Positions 11,637 to 22,613 of a stretch of DNA of 64,000 nucleotides are shown here, piece after piece. The DNA is from Adineta vaga (lineage: Eukaryota > Rotifera). The notes under the pieces are model-generated. The model was not told the origin of the DNA, did not search any database, and saw only the letters and a program-made list of their open reading frames with translations. The stretch spans positions 12,834,001 to 12,898,000 of the forward strand of contig CP075496.1 of the NCBI GenBank assembly GCA_021613535.1, written 5' to 3'. Within the stretch, counting starts at the first letter, position 1. Each line of letters opens with the position of its first letter. Both the position numbers and the translations under genes were made by a program.

Positions 11637-13827
11637 TCAAAAATGATATATCATTAGTAGAGAAAAAAATAGAATTATATAACTATATTGTTGATGAATG
11701 GATCGATTATTTCTAGCTGATATTTTATGTAAATTATAATAATCTTTGAAATAGTTATAAACTTCAGTATCATCAAATTCGATTGCATTATTATTTTCAT
11801 CAACTTGACGAACACAAGAATTACATTCTTGTTTTGTTGGAAATGGAACTTTTGGCCAAGATGGATCACTTGATAATTCTTCATGACGAAGTCGTTGATT
11901 GACAGTATTATGACCTAAATGATCCGAAATAGAATTTCTAATTCCATACAATAAAGTACGTATATCATCACCTCGCCAAAGATATAAAACAGAATCTTTA
12001 TACGAATGTACTTCATTTTCCACATTTGCTGTCATATTTGTAAAATGTTTGACACATTCTTCACAAAGAAAAAATTTACGAATAAATTCACGAATAGAAA
12101 CAAGAACATCAGTTGGTTTCACATTTGATGTTACTAGCAAAAAGAGAGAAAGATTGAAGAAGAAAAATTTACATTGTGATTCAATTACGTTTCTTATCAT
12201 CGGCAAGAAGAGCTTGTTTAACAGTCAGACTATGAAATAAAACCCATAATCCGCAGGTATAACCACGTTTTGTTGAATCTGATCCAAGACAATGATCGAA
12301 TTTGATTTCGGGTAATTTTACAGCCTAAGAATAAGATTTATATTAGAAATATCTTTCTATTGACATTTCCTTTGGGTAAATCTTATCAATCGAGAAAAAA
12401 AAGATTACCGAAGTTGAATTAATATATTCTTGTAATTCTTTGCCTGATAATGTTGTGCGACCATTCATGAAACTAATTAAATCATATAGAAAGGTTTTCA
12501 TATTGTCACTTCCTGGATAATACTATTTCAAAAGAAATGAAAAATTAGGTTCTTTTTTTCTCACATAGAAATGATTCTTATATTACCATATGTAGTACAT
12601 TAAGCCATGATTTTACATCCTGAAATAATACAGGTAACTTTCTGCGTACATCTTTAGTAATCATCCAAACAACAGTACTATCGACATCAGTAAGCATTGG
12701 TTTCAATGCTCCAGGCTTTTTTCTAAACAATGAAGCTAACCGTTATTTTTCAAAGAATATAAAAATAATCTTACGCTTCAGATTTATCGGTACGAGAACT
12801 ATTGTTTACATTTAATACAAATGTTTTCATTGCTTTTGTTGAATCCATTCTAAAAAGAAAACGATACGATAATGTTTATTCAATTCGTTTCTTATTCGAC
12901 AGACGGTTCAAGTTTTATATGTCCATGTTCATTTCGTGTTCCTTTCCAAAGACCAACACCTGGTTTAACAGGATTTTTTTCATGTAAACGAAAGATTGGT
13001 TCTTTGTAAACAGTTTTCGAATTATTCAATACATACTAAAAATGAAATTATAGATGAGATAGATAAATAAAAGATCGAATATTTACAAGACTATATAGAA
13101 GAATATCATCCGAAACGAATAATTGAAAATTTTTATAATTTTTTGAAATCAAATGATCTAAATCATCGATTGTTTTTGGTCTAGAAAAAAAATACCTCAT
13201 TTTAACGACATTATAGTCAAAGAAAATGAAAATTGTTTTACTCAATAACATGACGAATTGGCCAGTTTTTTCCGTAACATACATGTGCAATTTTATTGAC
13301 TTTTTTAATTGCCCACATTAAAATATCTTCTGGTTTGGTATCTGCGCTTCGTCGTGCAGAATCAAACGCTAATTGTGTTGAATTTGTCATGGGACAAAAT
13401 ATTCGCCATTGAGGATATTCTTCATCTGGACAAGTATCATTTTCAGATGATGATTCAAGAGCACAATCATGTGCACCAATTCGAAGATATCTTGACCAAC
13501 CTGAATTCAAATCAATGCGTCTCGAGAATATTGTTTTCCTCGTTGAATTAACAGAAAGATTATACCTGAAGCATATTGAGCAGCAGCTTCCCAACCTGGT
13601 TTTGCTTGTTTACAAAAACCACAATAAGTTAAATAGTGAAAAACAAACCAAACAGGTTGATGAATTTTCGATGTATTTGTATTGGCTTTTAATGTCGATG
13701 TCCAATTTGCTCGTGATATATATTTCGTTTTATGCCATAGCGAAGCATCGTCATCTTCAACCATGTACGAATAAGAAAATCCAATAAGGAGAAAAACCAC
13801 AAATAAATGTAAATACGATACGAGCAT
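11637..13827 (-). CDS. QSOX1: Quiescin sulfhydryl oxidase (QSOX)
   Basis: Nine exons (13566-13827, 13242-13500, 13087-13180, 12905-13035, 12775-12849, 12587-12722, 12409-12522, 12189-12324, 11637-12133) join to about 567 residues. QSOX is a flavoenzyme of the secretory pathway that forms disulfides in proteins and passes electrons to oxygen, giving peroxide. Seen here: a signal peptide (MLVSYLHLFVVFLLIGFSYS), a thioredoxin domain with the redox site YCGFCKQAKPGW, a middle helical region, and an Erv/ALR domain. The Erv domain has CGLWVLFHSLT, the FAD-proximal CEEC, the H-N-x-x-N motif (HNTVNQRL) and a distal CNSC. A hydrophobic C-terminus looks like a membrane anchor, as in animal QSOX. The thioredoxin site is CGFC with Tyr before it, where the family usually has WCGHC. 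The start follows immediately after a TTTTTTAG signal. One donor, at 12903-12904, reads GTCTGT and is weaker than the rest. The paralogue symbol is approximate. Confidence 0.92.
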
Positions 13828-13838
13828 CTAAAAAAGTA
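13828..13838 (-). promoter_or_regulatory. 3' splice-like acceptor abutting the QSOX start codon
   Basis: On the minus strand a T-rich run ends in TTTTTTAG and the next base begins the ATG. This is either a 5'-UTR intron acceptor or a spliced-leader trans-splice site. The complete lack of 5'-UTR after the AG favours trans-splicing, but only transcript data can decide. Confidence 0.4.
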
Positions 13839-13969
13839 TATTCGTTTCAAATAATCAATGCGAAACTGATTGAGTACGATCGTATATAGAAAAGAATGAC
13901 TCGTTTTTCTATGTCGATATGAAAGCGAGCTGTGATATGCATACATAAATTGTCGTTTATCTGATTTTT

Positions 13970-14240
13970 TTTCTTCTTCGTCTTCTTCTTCTTCTTCTTC
14001 TCTCCTCCGTTTCTTTTCCTTTATTTATTTAATGTTCGTTCTGTATATGTATCATCTTAAGCTCGACATACAGATATATACGTGTTTTATTAGTATCCAA
14101 ACATCAACTATATTCTGTGTAATGCTTTATGACTTGTTTGTTTCTTTCTTTCCACCAATATACTACGACGAATAACAGAAAGCAATCATCATTAGTATGC
14201 ATACTTTCTTTTCTTTTTCTTTCTCTCTTTCTTTCTTCTT
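13970..14240 (+). repeat. Pyrimidine-rich microsatellites (CTT/TTTC)n
   Basis: Runs of (CTT)n near 13975-14002 and TTTC-type repeats near 14205-14235 fill much of the gap upstream of QSOX. They are simple-sequence DNA with no sign of coding. Confidence 0.6.
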
Positions 14241-14460
14241 TTCTTCATTCATTAACAAACGCATGAAAGATTCGTAATAGTATGTCTCCCAATAGAATTT
14301 AGTTCATATGTGTTCAATCATTACATGCCATGATTTTATTCATTCATTTCACAAGTCAAAGAAGAATCCATTTCCCTCAATTTCACACACATACACAAAC
14401 ACAATTATAGAATGACATAGAACACATAGCATAGAATAGAATATTTAGCTTTCGTTTAAC

Positions 14461-15199
14461 TTATTTTTTTGGTTTGACAGAAAATTTAATGTCATAACAA
14501 GCATAAATATTAGCGACTGTAGCTTTAAGATTAACATCAAAGTCACCAACACTTAACCATGATGCAAAGCTTAAAAGATAAATATAGAAATTAATTAATC
14601 AATAGTAGATACTATGCATAAAATTCCTTACTCAGGTGCTTGAGGAATACTAACAGCCATTTCAATATCAATATCATTTTTATTGATATTTATTGGACAT
14701 TCACAATCAATACCGTATTGAGCAAGATTTTCTGGACATTGACCTGGTTCATATTTAATAAGACGTTTCATTAATCCACATAAATCAGGATATGAACTAA
14801 AGAAAATGAGAATATCAAGAAAAATCACTCATTTGAAAACAATGATATACCATGAACCAACAAATTCACCTTCAACAATGTAACATTTAATTGGTAATTG
14901 GATACCACTAACTTTACGAATAATATTCAAATCAGCTTTAATAACACCTTTGATATTTTCAGTAGCGGCAACAGAAACTGAAACTGTTCCTTCTCCAGGT
15001 TGAATAATAGGCATTGGTGTGATTGATAATCGACTGATTTGAACATTTCTCGATCCTAACCATATGAAAGATAAGATAAATCGAATTTTCAATAGATGTA
15101 TAACATACCGCAATCTTTGAAATCTAATTTAGTATAAGTTTGTGCTGCTGCATACGCAATGAAGCAAAGAAAGATAACTGTATGACTTTGGAATAACAT
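14461..15199 (-). CDS. Secreted ML-domain protein, GM2-activator-like
   Basis: Four exons (15109-15199, 14851-15055, 14632-14796, 14461-14569) make about 189 residues. A signal peptide (ending near AYAAAQ) is followed by FKDCG, ISRLSITPMPI and a beta-rich body with conserved cysteines: KCYIVEGEFVGSC, SYPDLCGLM and YGIDCECPI. Then come a PQAPE loop, FASWLSVGDFDVNL and a final strand IYACYDIKFSV. This order matches GM2 ganglioside activator and related ML-superfamily lipid-transfer proteins, which hold lipids in a hydrophobic cup and present them to lysosomal hydrolases. Eight cysteines in the expected places support a folded secreted protein. NPC2-type proteins are the alternative, but the CxCP segment and the SWL motif favour the GM2-activator branch. 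The lipid ligand cannot be read from the sequence. Confidence 0.82.
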
Positions 15200-16293
15200 T
15201 TCGATATACAATATGTAGTGAATGTGTTTCTCAAATTTTCACTGGTGAAAACAAGCTTTATATAAATTCAAAAATCGAGCAGCTGTTTCAATTTCCAGAT
15301 TATTGTATTTTTTTTGTATTGAAACGCCTACATATATAATACTGTCCTTGATATACTCATACGAATAAGATTTTCATGATAAAAATAATACATGGATAAC
15401 GTTAGATTAGTAATCATTGTAAAAAAAAGAAGTAAATATTCGACAAAATGTCGATCATAGAAAAAGCATTTCATTGAACATGGTACATCGAACTGGAGAA
15501 TATCATTACTGATTGAGTAGATTTCTATAGTTTTTAATGATATTTTCAAATTATAAACAGATTTAAGATAAACTTTTCTATTTATTTATTTACTTAAAAG
15601 AAAAATCGAAGTTATTTTTGATACTTCTTTTAATTCTGTATTCTTAACAGCGCTGAGAAAAAAAACCTATCGCTGCGATCTTCTGATAACATGATTATAT
15701 TTTCAATAATATTTGAATAATTTCTTTGGGGATCTAAAATCGTCTTGTTCTTTTTCTCTTTTCGACTAGAAAAATATGAGTAAGACGTGATAGTTTTCTT
15801 CAAGAGATTATTTTTCGATGAATCTATAAATAATACAAAGTAGATAAGAATTTATGAGAATGTTCACAGATGAATTAACAATACTAATATCGAACATGTC
15901 ATTAATATTAACTGCGTAAGTTGATCAAGTAAATGTTTATGTATTAATGAAATGTACCTAGAGCACATATATCTCGTATAATGTTAATCACTGTTCATTT
16001 CTCCAAACAATTCAGATTGATTATAGATTGTTATCTGATTCTCATTGACATATCGCATATTAATATGAAAACTGATGATGGTCTGATTGATGAGACTGAC
16101 TAGCTTATCAGACATTTTATGACACCGATTGGTTATGCATATGTTTCGAATGAGAAAGACTATCTTATACGATTGACGAGATGATTCTTTTTCTGATAAA
16201 TTCAGAAATCAATCTTAATCTTAAATTCGTTTATTTTTTTCTTCGTTGAATCAATTTTCGTTTGTTTTTCTTAGAAAAATAAATTGTACATAT
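15200..16293. other. Intergenic, no gene seen
   Basis: About 1.1 kb of AT-rich DNA upstream of the ML-domain gene and downstream of LRP2BP. It presumably holds the promoter of the former and the 3' end of the latter. I see no coding frame, strong repeat or structured element. Confidence 0.5.
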
Positions 16294-17820
16294 TCAAATC
16301 TTTTCATGTGTTAGATAATCTTGTAATAATTGACAAGCATCTGGATCATATTGGAAGCACTAAATTAAAAAGAAATGAAAATATTCAATGATAAATAATA
16401 GTTATTCTTACCTGTTTATACATTAGAACAGATTGTTTTGGATCTTTTTGGATTCCATAACCAAGTTCAAGACATCTACCAAGAATAAAAATTGCTATAG
16501 CAATACCTTTACGAATATATTGTGGTAAACAACATGATACTCTTGATAATTCATCGATATTATCTAGTGCAGCTACCCTAAATTCACGAGAAAATATATT
16601 CATATCAAAACATCTGTTCTTTGTCAAATTACCTTTTTGCTAAATCAGTTGCTTTAGTAAATAATTTTCTATTATAATAAGCATAAACAAGCAATCCCAT
16701 TGCCTAGAAATTGTCATTTTATTATCTTAGAATAATAATATTCATGAATGTTTAACTTACATAGATATTGCCTCGTTCAGATGCTTGTCGTAAATATTCA
16801 ATCGCTTGATTAATATTTTTAGGTATACCAACTCCAAATAAACTCATCGCGCCAACAGCACCTAAATTTCCACAATCGATACTTTTTTTATGACTATTAG
16901 AAGTATGTACATTATCTTACCAAGACTTTCAAGTGATCCACGTCGTGCTGCTTGATTATGCCAATACCATGCTTTACTTAAATTATAAACAAATGAACTT
17001 TTACGTGAATAGAAAAAAGCTAAAGCTGTTTGAGCTTCAACGACTGGATCATGTCCATCACCACTTGCAGCTAATAACCACCAACTAGAATGAAATATTT
17101 CTACTAAATACACGTTGAAAAATCATCATCACTATTACTGTTCAGCTTTATCTTCAGAATGTGCGACACCAAAACCTTGAAAAAAAGCTTTACCAATATG
17201 GAATTCTGCATAAGGAACAACAAAACAATTTGGATCTTTTCCTTTCGATGAAATTTCAATCATCATTTGATAAGCATCATCCTTAAAGAAAGTACAATCA
17301 AAAGTTTTCTATTACACATACATTTTTAACATACCGGTGTACATTCTTTCGAACCTACTCCATCAAAACCCATCGTAGCGAGTTGATAAAGTGCTAAAAG
17401 AAACTCACTTCAATTAAATGAACCTAATGAATATTCAAATAAAAATTTACCTCGTAGATCGATATCTTTAATTTTCGAATACCATCTCCATGCTTTCTCA
17501 TATTGTTCTGTATCATAATAAAATTGCGCAAGAAGAAAGATCCCTTCACGAGCTCGACATTTACATTTCGAAGGATCATATACATCCATTTGACATGCAC
17601 ATTCAGTTAATTCAAGTAAATCACTTTCATATTCGTCTTCTCGACCATTTTCACGTAATAATTCACGTGTATTATCTCTCTATGAGATCACTATTAATCA
17701 TTTATAATCTTTAATGTAAAAGAGACTTACTAGAATTAATCTTTCAATCATAAATTCTCGGGCACCGAGTGCTTGAGGAATGGGAGCTGCAAATTTTTCA
17801 CCAATACTCTGTGCCGTCAT
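16294..17820 (-). CDS. LRP2BP: LRP2-binding protein homologue (Sel1 repeats)
   Basis: Nine exons (17731-17820, 17451-17679, 17335-17393, 17139-17281, 16921-17084, 16761-16861, 16633-16703, 16412-16577, 16294-16359) give about 362 residues, close to the roughly 350 of vertebrate LRP2BP. It is a chain of Sel1/TPR-like helical repeats: FLLAQFYYDTEQYEKAWRWY, YQLATMGFDGVG, HIGKAFFQGFGV, WYWHNQAARRGSLES, GAVGAMSLFGVGIPKN, AIEYLRQASERGNIY and LGRCLELGYGIQKD. The conserved segment CCLPQYIRKGIAIAIF matches the family-specific block before the last repeat. In vertebrates the protein binds the cytoplasmic tail of megalin, an endocytic receptor; whether that holds here is inference. No signal peptide or membrane span is visible, so it is likely cytosolic. 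An AG preceded by a T-rich tract lies five bases upstream of the ATG. All exon phases add up. Confidence 0.88.
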
Positions 17821-17825
17821 TGTTT

Positions 17826-17836
17826 CTAGAATCAAA
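17826..17836 (-). promoter_or_regulatory. Acceptor-like site just upstream of LRP2BP ATG
   Basis: The minus strand reads GATTCTAG, then five bases, then the ATG. It fits a trans-splice or 5'-UTR intron acceptor; the very short leader is the notable point. Confidence 0.3.
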
Positions 17837-18604
17837 TCAAAGTAATAATTATAAGAGAAAAAAGAAAATTTCTATGTTACGAAAATAACAGTATCAAATT
17901 TCAAACTGCAAATAAAAGAAAACAAAATTGTTGATTGATGACGTAGCAGCAATTAAAGTACACGACTGAACTCAAGAGTTATATTCAACTTTGAAGTAAT
18001 TATAGGATAGGATAATCTTAGAGATTATCTAAGTTTAAAATATTTATTTCTTTTTCTGATCTATTGACAAATTCTGACAATGAGTTTACAAGAAAGAATG
18101 TCTGATTAAGTAAACAGAACGTATTTTTCTACACACGTTCAGCTGTTTTTGCGATGCCATTTACTAAGTATTTGCGATGGAAAAATCTCTTTCCAAAATC
18201 AATAATTTCAATTGAAATTTTCACAAATTCATCTCTGATATTATTTTTAATAGAAATCATTTGGTTTCATGATAAAATTCGAATTTATTTTTATATTAAT
18301 ATTTCTGTCAACTAGCACCATCTTGAATGTGTCATACCTTGAAAAGGTCATCCAATAAGGTTCAATAGTTTTTTCATATTTGTTTTCTCTTCTCACTCGT
18401 TCTCGTCAAAGAAACATAACATATAAATTTGAAAAGTATTTTTAAATTCCTTCTTTTTTTTGTCGTCTTCGAACATGACTTTATCTTATGACTCAATCAC
18501 TTTTTATTCATATCCATTGTGACTCATATTCAGATCGATCATATATATATATACTATATTACATTAATATACTTTTTATAGATTTTATTTTTATCATAGA
18601 AGTA

Positions 18605-19488
18605 ATGGCGGCATCAAATAAAACAGCAGCTGTCTATCGGCTAATTATGGTACGAAACTTTCCTAGAAAAATTATGAATATTTTTTGTTCATATAAATCA
18701 TTTAGGTTGGTAGTGGTGGTGTAGGAAAATCCGCTCTCACACTTCAATATATGTATGATGAAGTAAGTGTGAATCATTCATAGTAATTTTGCATACGTTA
18801 TGAAATTTAGTTTGTTGTGGATTATGAACCAACAAAAGCTGATTCCTATCGAAAAGCAGTTATGCTTGATGGTGAAGAAGTTCAAATTGATATTTTAGAT
18901 ACTGCTGGACAAGAAAATTATGCTGGTTGGTTGTTCAAAAGAATATTTCTTGTTTGTTATCTATTTTCTTTTAGCTATTCGAGATACATATATTCGTAGT
19001 GGTGAAGGTTTTCTTCTTGTATTTGATGTAACAGATGCTGAATCATTTACTGATCTCAATGAACTTTAGTAGGTTATTTTATTCATCGGGAAAGAAATAT
19101 ATTCAATTATTCGTCTTATTTAGTGAACAAATTTTACGTGTTAAAAATGGTGGAACAAATATTCCAGCAATATTAGTAGGAAATAAAATCGATTTAGCTG
19201 AACGACGTAAAGTTACGTTAGAAGATGCAGAACAAAAAGCACGTAGTTGGTCTATTCGTTATATTGAAACATCAGCGAAAACAAAACATAATGTTGATAA
19301 GGTAATATTTCGTAATTTTCTATTGTTCTAAACATTCATTTTGGATTTTTACAAAGGTTTTCTGTGAATTAATGCGAATTGTTCGACCATTTAAACATCC
19401 TGTTCGAGAAACGAATCCTACTGCACCAGCAGGTCGACCAAGCAAACCTCCCAAAGCCAAAAAAGAAAAAAAATGTGTTATTTTATAA
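18605..19488 (+). CDS. RALA: Ral family small GTPase
   Basis: Six exons (18605-18649, 18706-18762, 18811-18925, 18975-19068, 19124-19301, 19357-19488) give 206 residues, the same length as human RalA. Nucleotide-binding motifs are intact: P-loop [11 protein letters not shown], switch [14 protein letters not shown] (the [11 protein letters not shown] effector block is diagnostic of Ral rather than Ras or Rap), [15 protein letters not shown] and ETSAK. The C-terminus is lysine-rich and ends in CVIL, a CaaX box with terminal leucine that predicts geranylgeranylation and membrane attachment. Ral acts on the exocyst and in vesicle traffic downstream of Ras-RalGDS signalling. In switch II Asn replaces the Asp usual after GQE (GQEN for GQED). 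An AG acceptor-like site lies five bases before the ATG. Confidence 0.95.
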
Positions 19489-20172
19489 ATCAATATTACG
19501 AGTTCTTCTTTCTCTTTCTTAATCATCAGATTTATCATCGTTTGTTATTTCTTTCTCTCTCTCATATTCAGTTCAAATTAACATCAAACAACAGTGAAGA
19601 AATATCCTAGAAAATAATAATAATCATTTCTTCTTCTTCTTTTTTTCTCTTGTGCAATTAATCGGTTTTCTTTTCTGTGCATGTGTAATTCACTCATGTT
19701 ATTGAGGATAAACACATTGATTCACATTAACACAATGGTTTATTTACTCTTTTCTTTCTTTTCTTTTGTACACAAGCACTTGTTTGTTCTGCTTCAAAAT
19801 TAATAAATCAATTTCTTACAATTTAAACGATAAACGATAGAATTTTTTCAAATGAAACTTATGATTTCATTCTTTTTGATATTCAAGGTTGTAACATAAT
19901 ACGTCGATGTTATTAAACTTTTATTGATTCAAAGTTTTATGTTGATTTGACGTGTTTTGTCAATATAAAATTCCATTTCATCTTTTTCATATTTAATTAA
20001 TTGATTTATGGAAAGCATGAAATTCTCGAGAGAAGAATTCTCAAGTGAATAAGATGAAATCTTATCGATTTGCATGAGAAATTAGTTCTTTTGTTATGTA
20101 ATAAAACTAGATTGGAAAATATTTTATTCATAAAATTATCGATTGATGTTTTTACTTTCAAATTCAAATGAA
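19489..20172. other. Ral 3' flank, no gene seen
   Basis: T-rich and AT-rich DNA between two convergent genes (Ral on plus, GH31 on minus). It must hold both 3' untranslated regions. An AATAAA-like signal (ttaataaatcaat) lies near 19800. No coding frame was found. Confidence 0.5.
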
Positions 20173-22536
20173 TTATTGTTGAATAATGTCATACATACGT
20201 TGTTCATGAGGAGGAAAACGCCATTGAAAATTTCTTTCCTTTCCTTCAATAACAAATGTTTCAATTTGTATATGATCTTGATTACAAGAAAGACGAATAG
20301 TTTCTAAATCAAATTTTCCTTCTAATTCATCATAACAATCCATTGATTCACCATCATCATCATAGAAATTCAATTCACTAATACCAGTTTTTTCAAATGG
20401 ATAAATACGAACTTCGAAATGATCATCCATTTCAAATGGTAATATAGCACCTTCGCGAACGAATAGAGGAAATATATCTAAAGCTGCTGAAACTGTGATA
20501 CTTTGTCCACCATCATAGATTTCATCGGTCCAAAAATTATACCATTTTGTTCCGAATGGTAAATATAATGTTCGACTAGTAGCATTTTCTTCATAAACAG
20601 ATGCAATAAGTAACCATGGACCAAGAAGGAATTCGAACGATTGTTCACGACATTTTTTATCCGATTGAAAATGATAAACAGTTGGACGAATAATTGGATG
20701 ACCACTAATCATCGCTTCATGTGAAAGAGAATAGAGATATGATTGTAAACGTTTTCGAAAAAGTAATGCATCATGAATTAATGGTAATGCATCTTCATAC
20801 ATCCATAAAGAATTTTCATTATTATCATCAGAATTATCATCTTGATTTGGACGCCAAGAATGAACACAAAATCTTGGATGAAAAATACCATTCTGTATCC
20901 AACGAACAAATAATTCTAATGAAGGTTTTTCACCAGCAAATCCACCGATATCATGTCCAATTAATGGATAACCACTTAAAGATAAATTCAAACCCATTGG
21001 TATATTGTATTTCAAGGTATGCCATGAACAACGATTATCTCCTGTCCATGTTCCACCATATCGTTGCGTACCTGCACATGCTGCACGTGTTAATAACCAT
21101 GGACGAGTTTTTGAATTTGCTTCAATTTGTGCATCATAGGATGTTTTAACCATTAACATTGTTTGTATAGGTCTTAAACCTTCAATCGATTGTCCATGAA
21201 AACATTTTGCATGAGAATTTCGTATATTAAATTCATTATTATCATTCCATGTACAATCAATTCCATTGTGTAAGATTTTTTCTATAACTTGTTTCTTCCA
21301 CCAGTTGACTGTATTTGGATTTGTGAAGTCTAAATGTGCACCTAATCCACCCCAGAACGGTGCTAAATCCGGTTGAGTTTGTTTTTCATTTTGTATAAAT
21401 AATGATTGACATTCATTAAAATATGGATGTGTAGTTAACATAGCTGGTTTGATATTTCCTAAAATTTTCATTCCAGCACGATGGAAATTTTCTGTCATAG
21501 TTAATGGTGATGGTACACGTTTCTTATCCCAAACAAATACATATCGTTTTCCATCATTACTATTCATAGAATAACCAGATGATAGGTGAAAACCTGTACA
21601 TTCAATATGATATTTTGAACATTTATCAATAAATGTCTTCAACATATCTTCCGCATTGATTGCATCCGTATATTTCATTGCTGAACCTAAATAACCCAAT
21701 GTCCATTTTGGTGCTAATGGACAGTGGCCTGTTAACTTTACATATTGTTCAACTACATGTTCAATTAAAGGTCCATTGATAAAATAATAATCTAAATCAG
21801 GATCTTTACTTTCAAAATAAACGATATTGCCAAAATAATTATCAATTTCACAACCAAAATCAAATGTACAATCATATGTTGTATCATAAAACAATCCAAA
21901 AGCATGTTCATGTCGTAATGTAATATAAAATGGAATATGTTTATAAAGTGGATCACTATGTTCAGCATTGTAACCCATGGCATCCATATTTCTCATACGA
22001 TATCGACGAAATTTCTTATCAATTAGACCACTTTTTTCACCTAAACCATAATAATAATAATCGTCATCAGTCGATGGTCGAGAAAGTGTATGACGAAATT
22101 GTTGTGTAGATAAATGATATTGATAACTACAAACAGGATTATCTTGTAGAAGAATTTCATTATTTATTATCCATGTTATCGCAAATGGTTTACGTAAATG
22201 AACTTTACATGTTATGTTATCTGTTGACATGATCACTTCATTATCAACTTCAATGACAGTGAAGAGACAAGTATCGTTTGTATAATTATTTCGTGGAATT
22301 TCATGACGAAGTCTACCCTCATATGGAACATCATTCGTTTCTTTATCGACAATAGCCCATGTACGTGTGGTAGTGGGTTCACCTTTTGGCCAAACTCGAA
22401 CACGAACAAGATTGTGAGTTAAAATAGTAATGACATAGTTTGTTAATAGATTTTCTTGAGAAAAAATAATAGTATGATTTGTCTCATCGTGTAACCATTT
22501 TAATGATACATTTTCAATCGAATCTTCAAAGAACAT
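20173..22536 (-). CDS. Glycoside hydrolase family 31 (alpha-glucosidase-like), intronless
   Basis: One uninterrupted frame of 787 codons in a region where comparable genes have many introns. GH31 enzymes hydrolyse alpha-linked glucose or xylose from the non-reducing end. The N-terminal beta-sandwich holds YYYYGLGEKSGLIDKKFRRY and SDPLYKHIPFYI. The barrel carries CTWNDNNEF, matching W-x-D-x-N-E with the nucleophile at about Asp432, and WTGDNRCSWHTL with the acid/base at about Asp500. GHDIGGFAG and the later H-PRFCVHSWRP block are also typical, followed by an all-beta C-terminus. All catalytic residues appear present. There is no signal peptide, so a cytosolic enzyme is likely, unlike secreted animal maltases. 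Intronless structure and the bacterial/fungal style of the motifs suggest acquisition by horizontal transfer. An AG acceptor-like site sits three bases before the ATG. Substrate specificity cannot be fixed from sequence alone. Confidence 0.93.
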   Translation of the reverse strand: MFFEDSIENVSLKWLHDETNHTIIFSQENLLTNYVITILTHNLVRVRVWPKGEPTTTRTWAIVDKETNDVPYEGRLRHEIPRNNYTNDTCLFTVIEVDNEVIMSTDNITCKVHLRKPFAITWIINNEILLQDNPVCSYQYHLSTQQFRHTLSRPSTDDDYYYYGLGEKSGLIDKKFRRYRMRNMDAMGYNAEHSDPLYKHIPFYITLRHEHAFGLFYDTTYDCTFDFGCEIDNYFGNIVYFESKDPDLDYYFINGPLIEHVVEQYVKLTGHCPLAPKWTLGYLGSAMKYTDAINAEDMLKTFIDKCSKYHIECTGFHLSSGYSMNSNDGKRYVFVWDKKRVPSPLTMTENFHRAGMKILGNIKPAMLTTHPYFNECQSLFIQNEKQTQPDLAPFWGGLGAHLDFTNPNTVNWWKKQVIEKILHNGIDCTWNDNNEFNIRNSHAKCFHGQSIEGLRPIQTMLMVKTSYDAQIEANSKTRPWLLTRAACAGTQRYGGTWTGDNRCSWHTLKYNIPMGLNLSLSGYPLIGHDIGGFAGEKPSLELFVRWIQNGIFHPRFCVHSWRPNQDDNSDDNNENSLWMYEDALPLIHDALLFRKRLQSYLYSLSHEAMISGHPIIRPTVYHFQSDKKCREQSFEFLLGPWLLIASVYEENATSRTLYLPFGTKWYNFWTDEIYDGGQSITVSAALDIFPLFVREGAILPFEMDDHFEVRIYPFEKTGISELNFYDDDGESMDCYDELEGKFDLETIRLSCNQDHIQIETFVIEGKERNFQWRFPPHEQRMYDIIQQ

Positions 22537-22539
22537 AAT

Positions 22540-22552
22540 CTAGAAAAGCAAA
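22540..22552 (-). promoter_or_regulatory. Acceptor-like site just upstream of the GH31 ATG
   Basis: The minus strand reads TTTTCTAG, then three bases, then the ATG. If this is a spliced-leader acceptor, the intronless gene has gained a host RNA-processing signal at its 5' end. Confidence 0.35.
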
Positions 22553-22613
22553 AAAAATCGCAATCATTGATAGAAAAAATCGAAAAAAAAAGAAAAGAAC
22601 GGAAAGATATAGT

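Noticed and set aside
20721-21149. 142-codon plus-strand frame inside the GH31 gene
   Set aside because: It is antisense to a strongly supported catalytic domain; the His/Met/Tyr-rich product is a shadow of that coding sequence.
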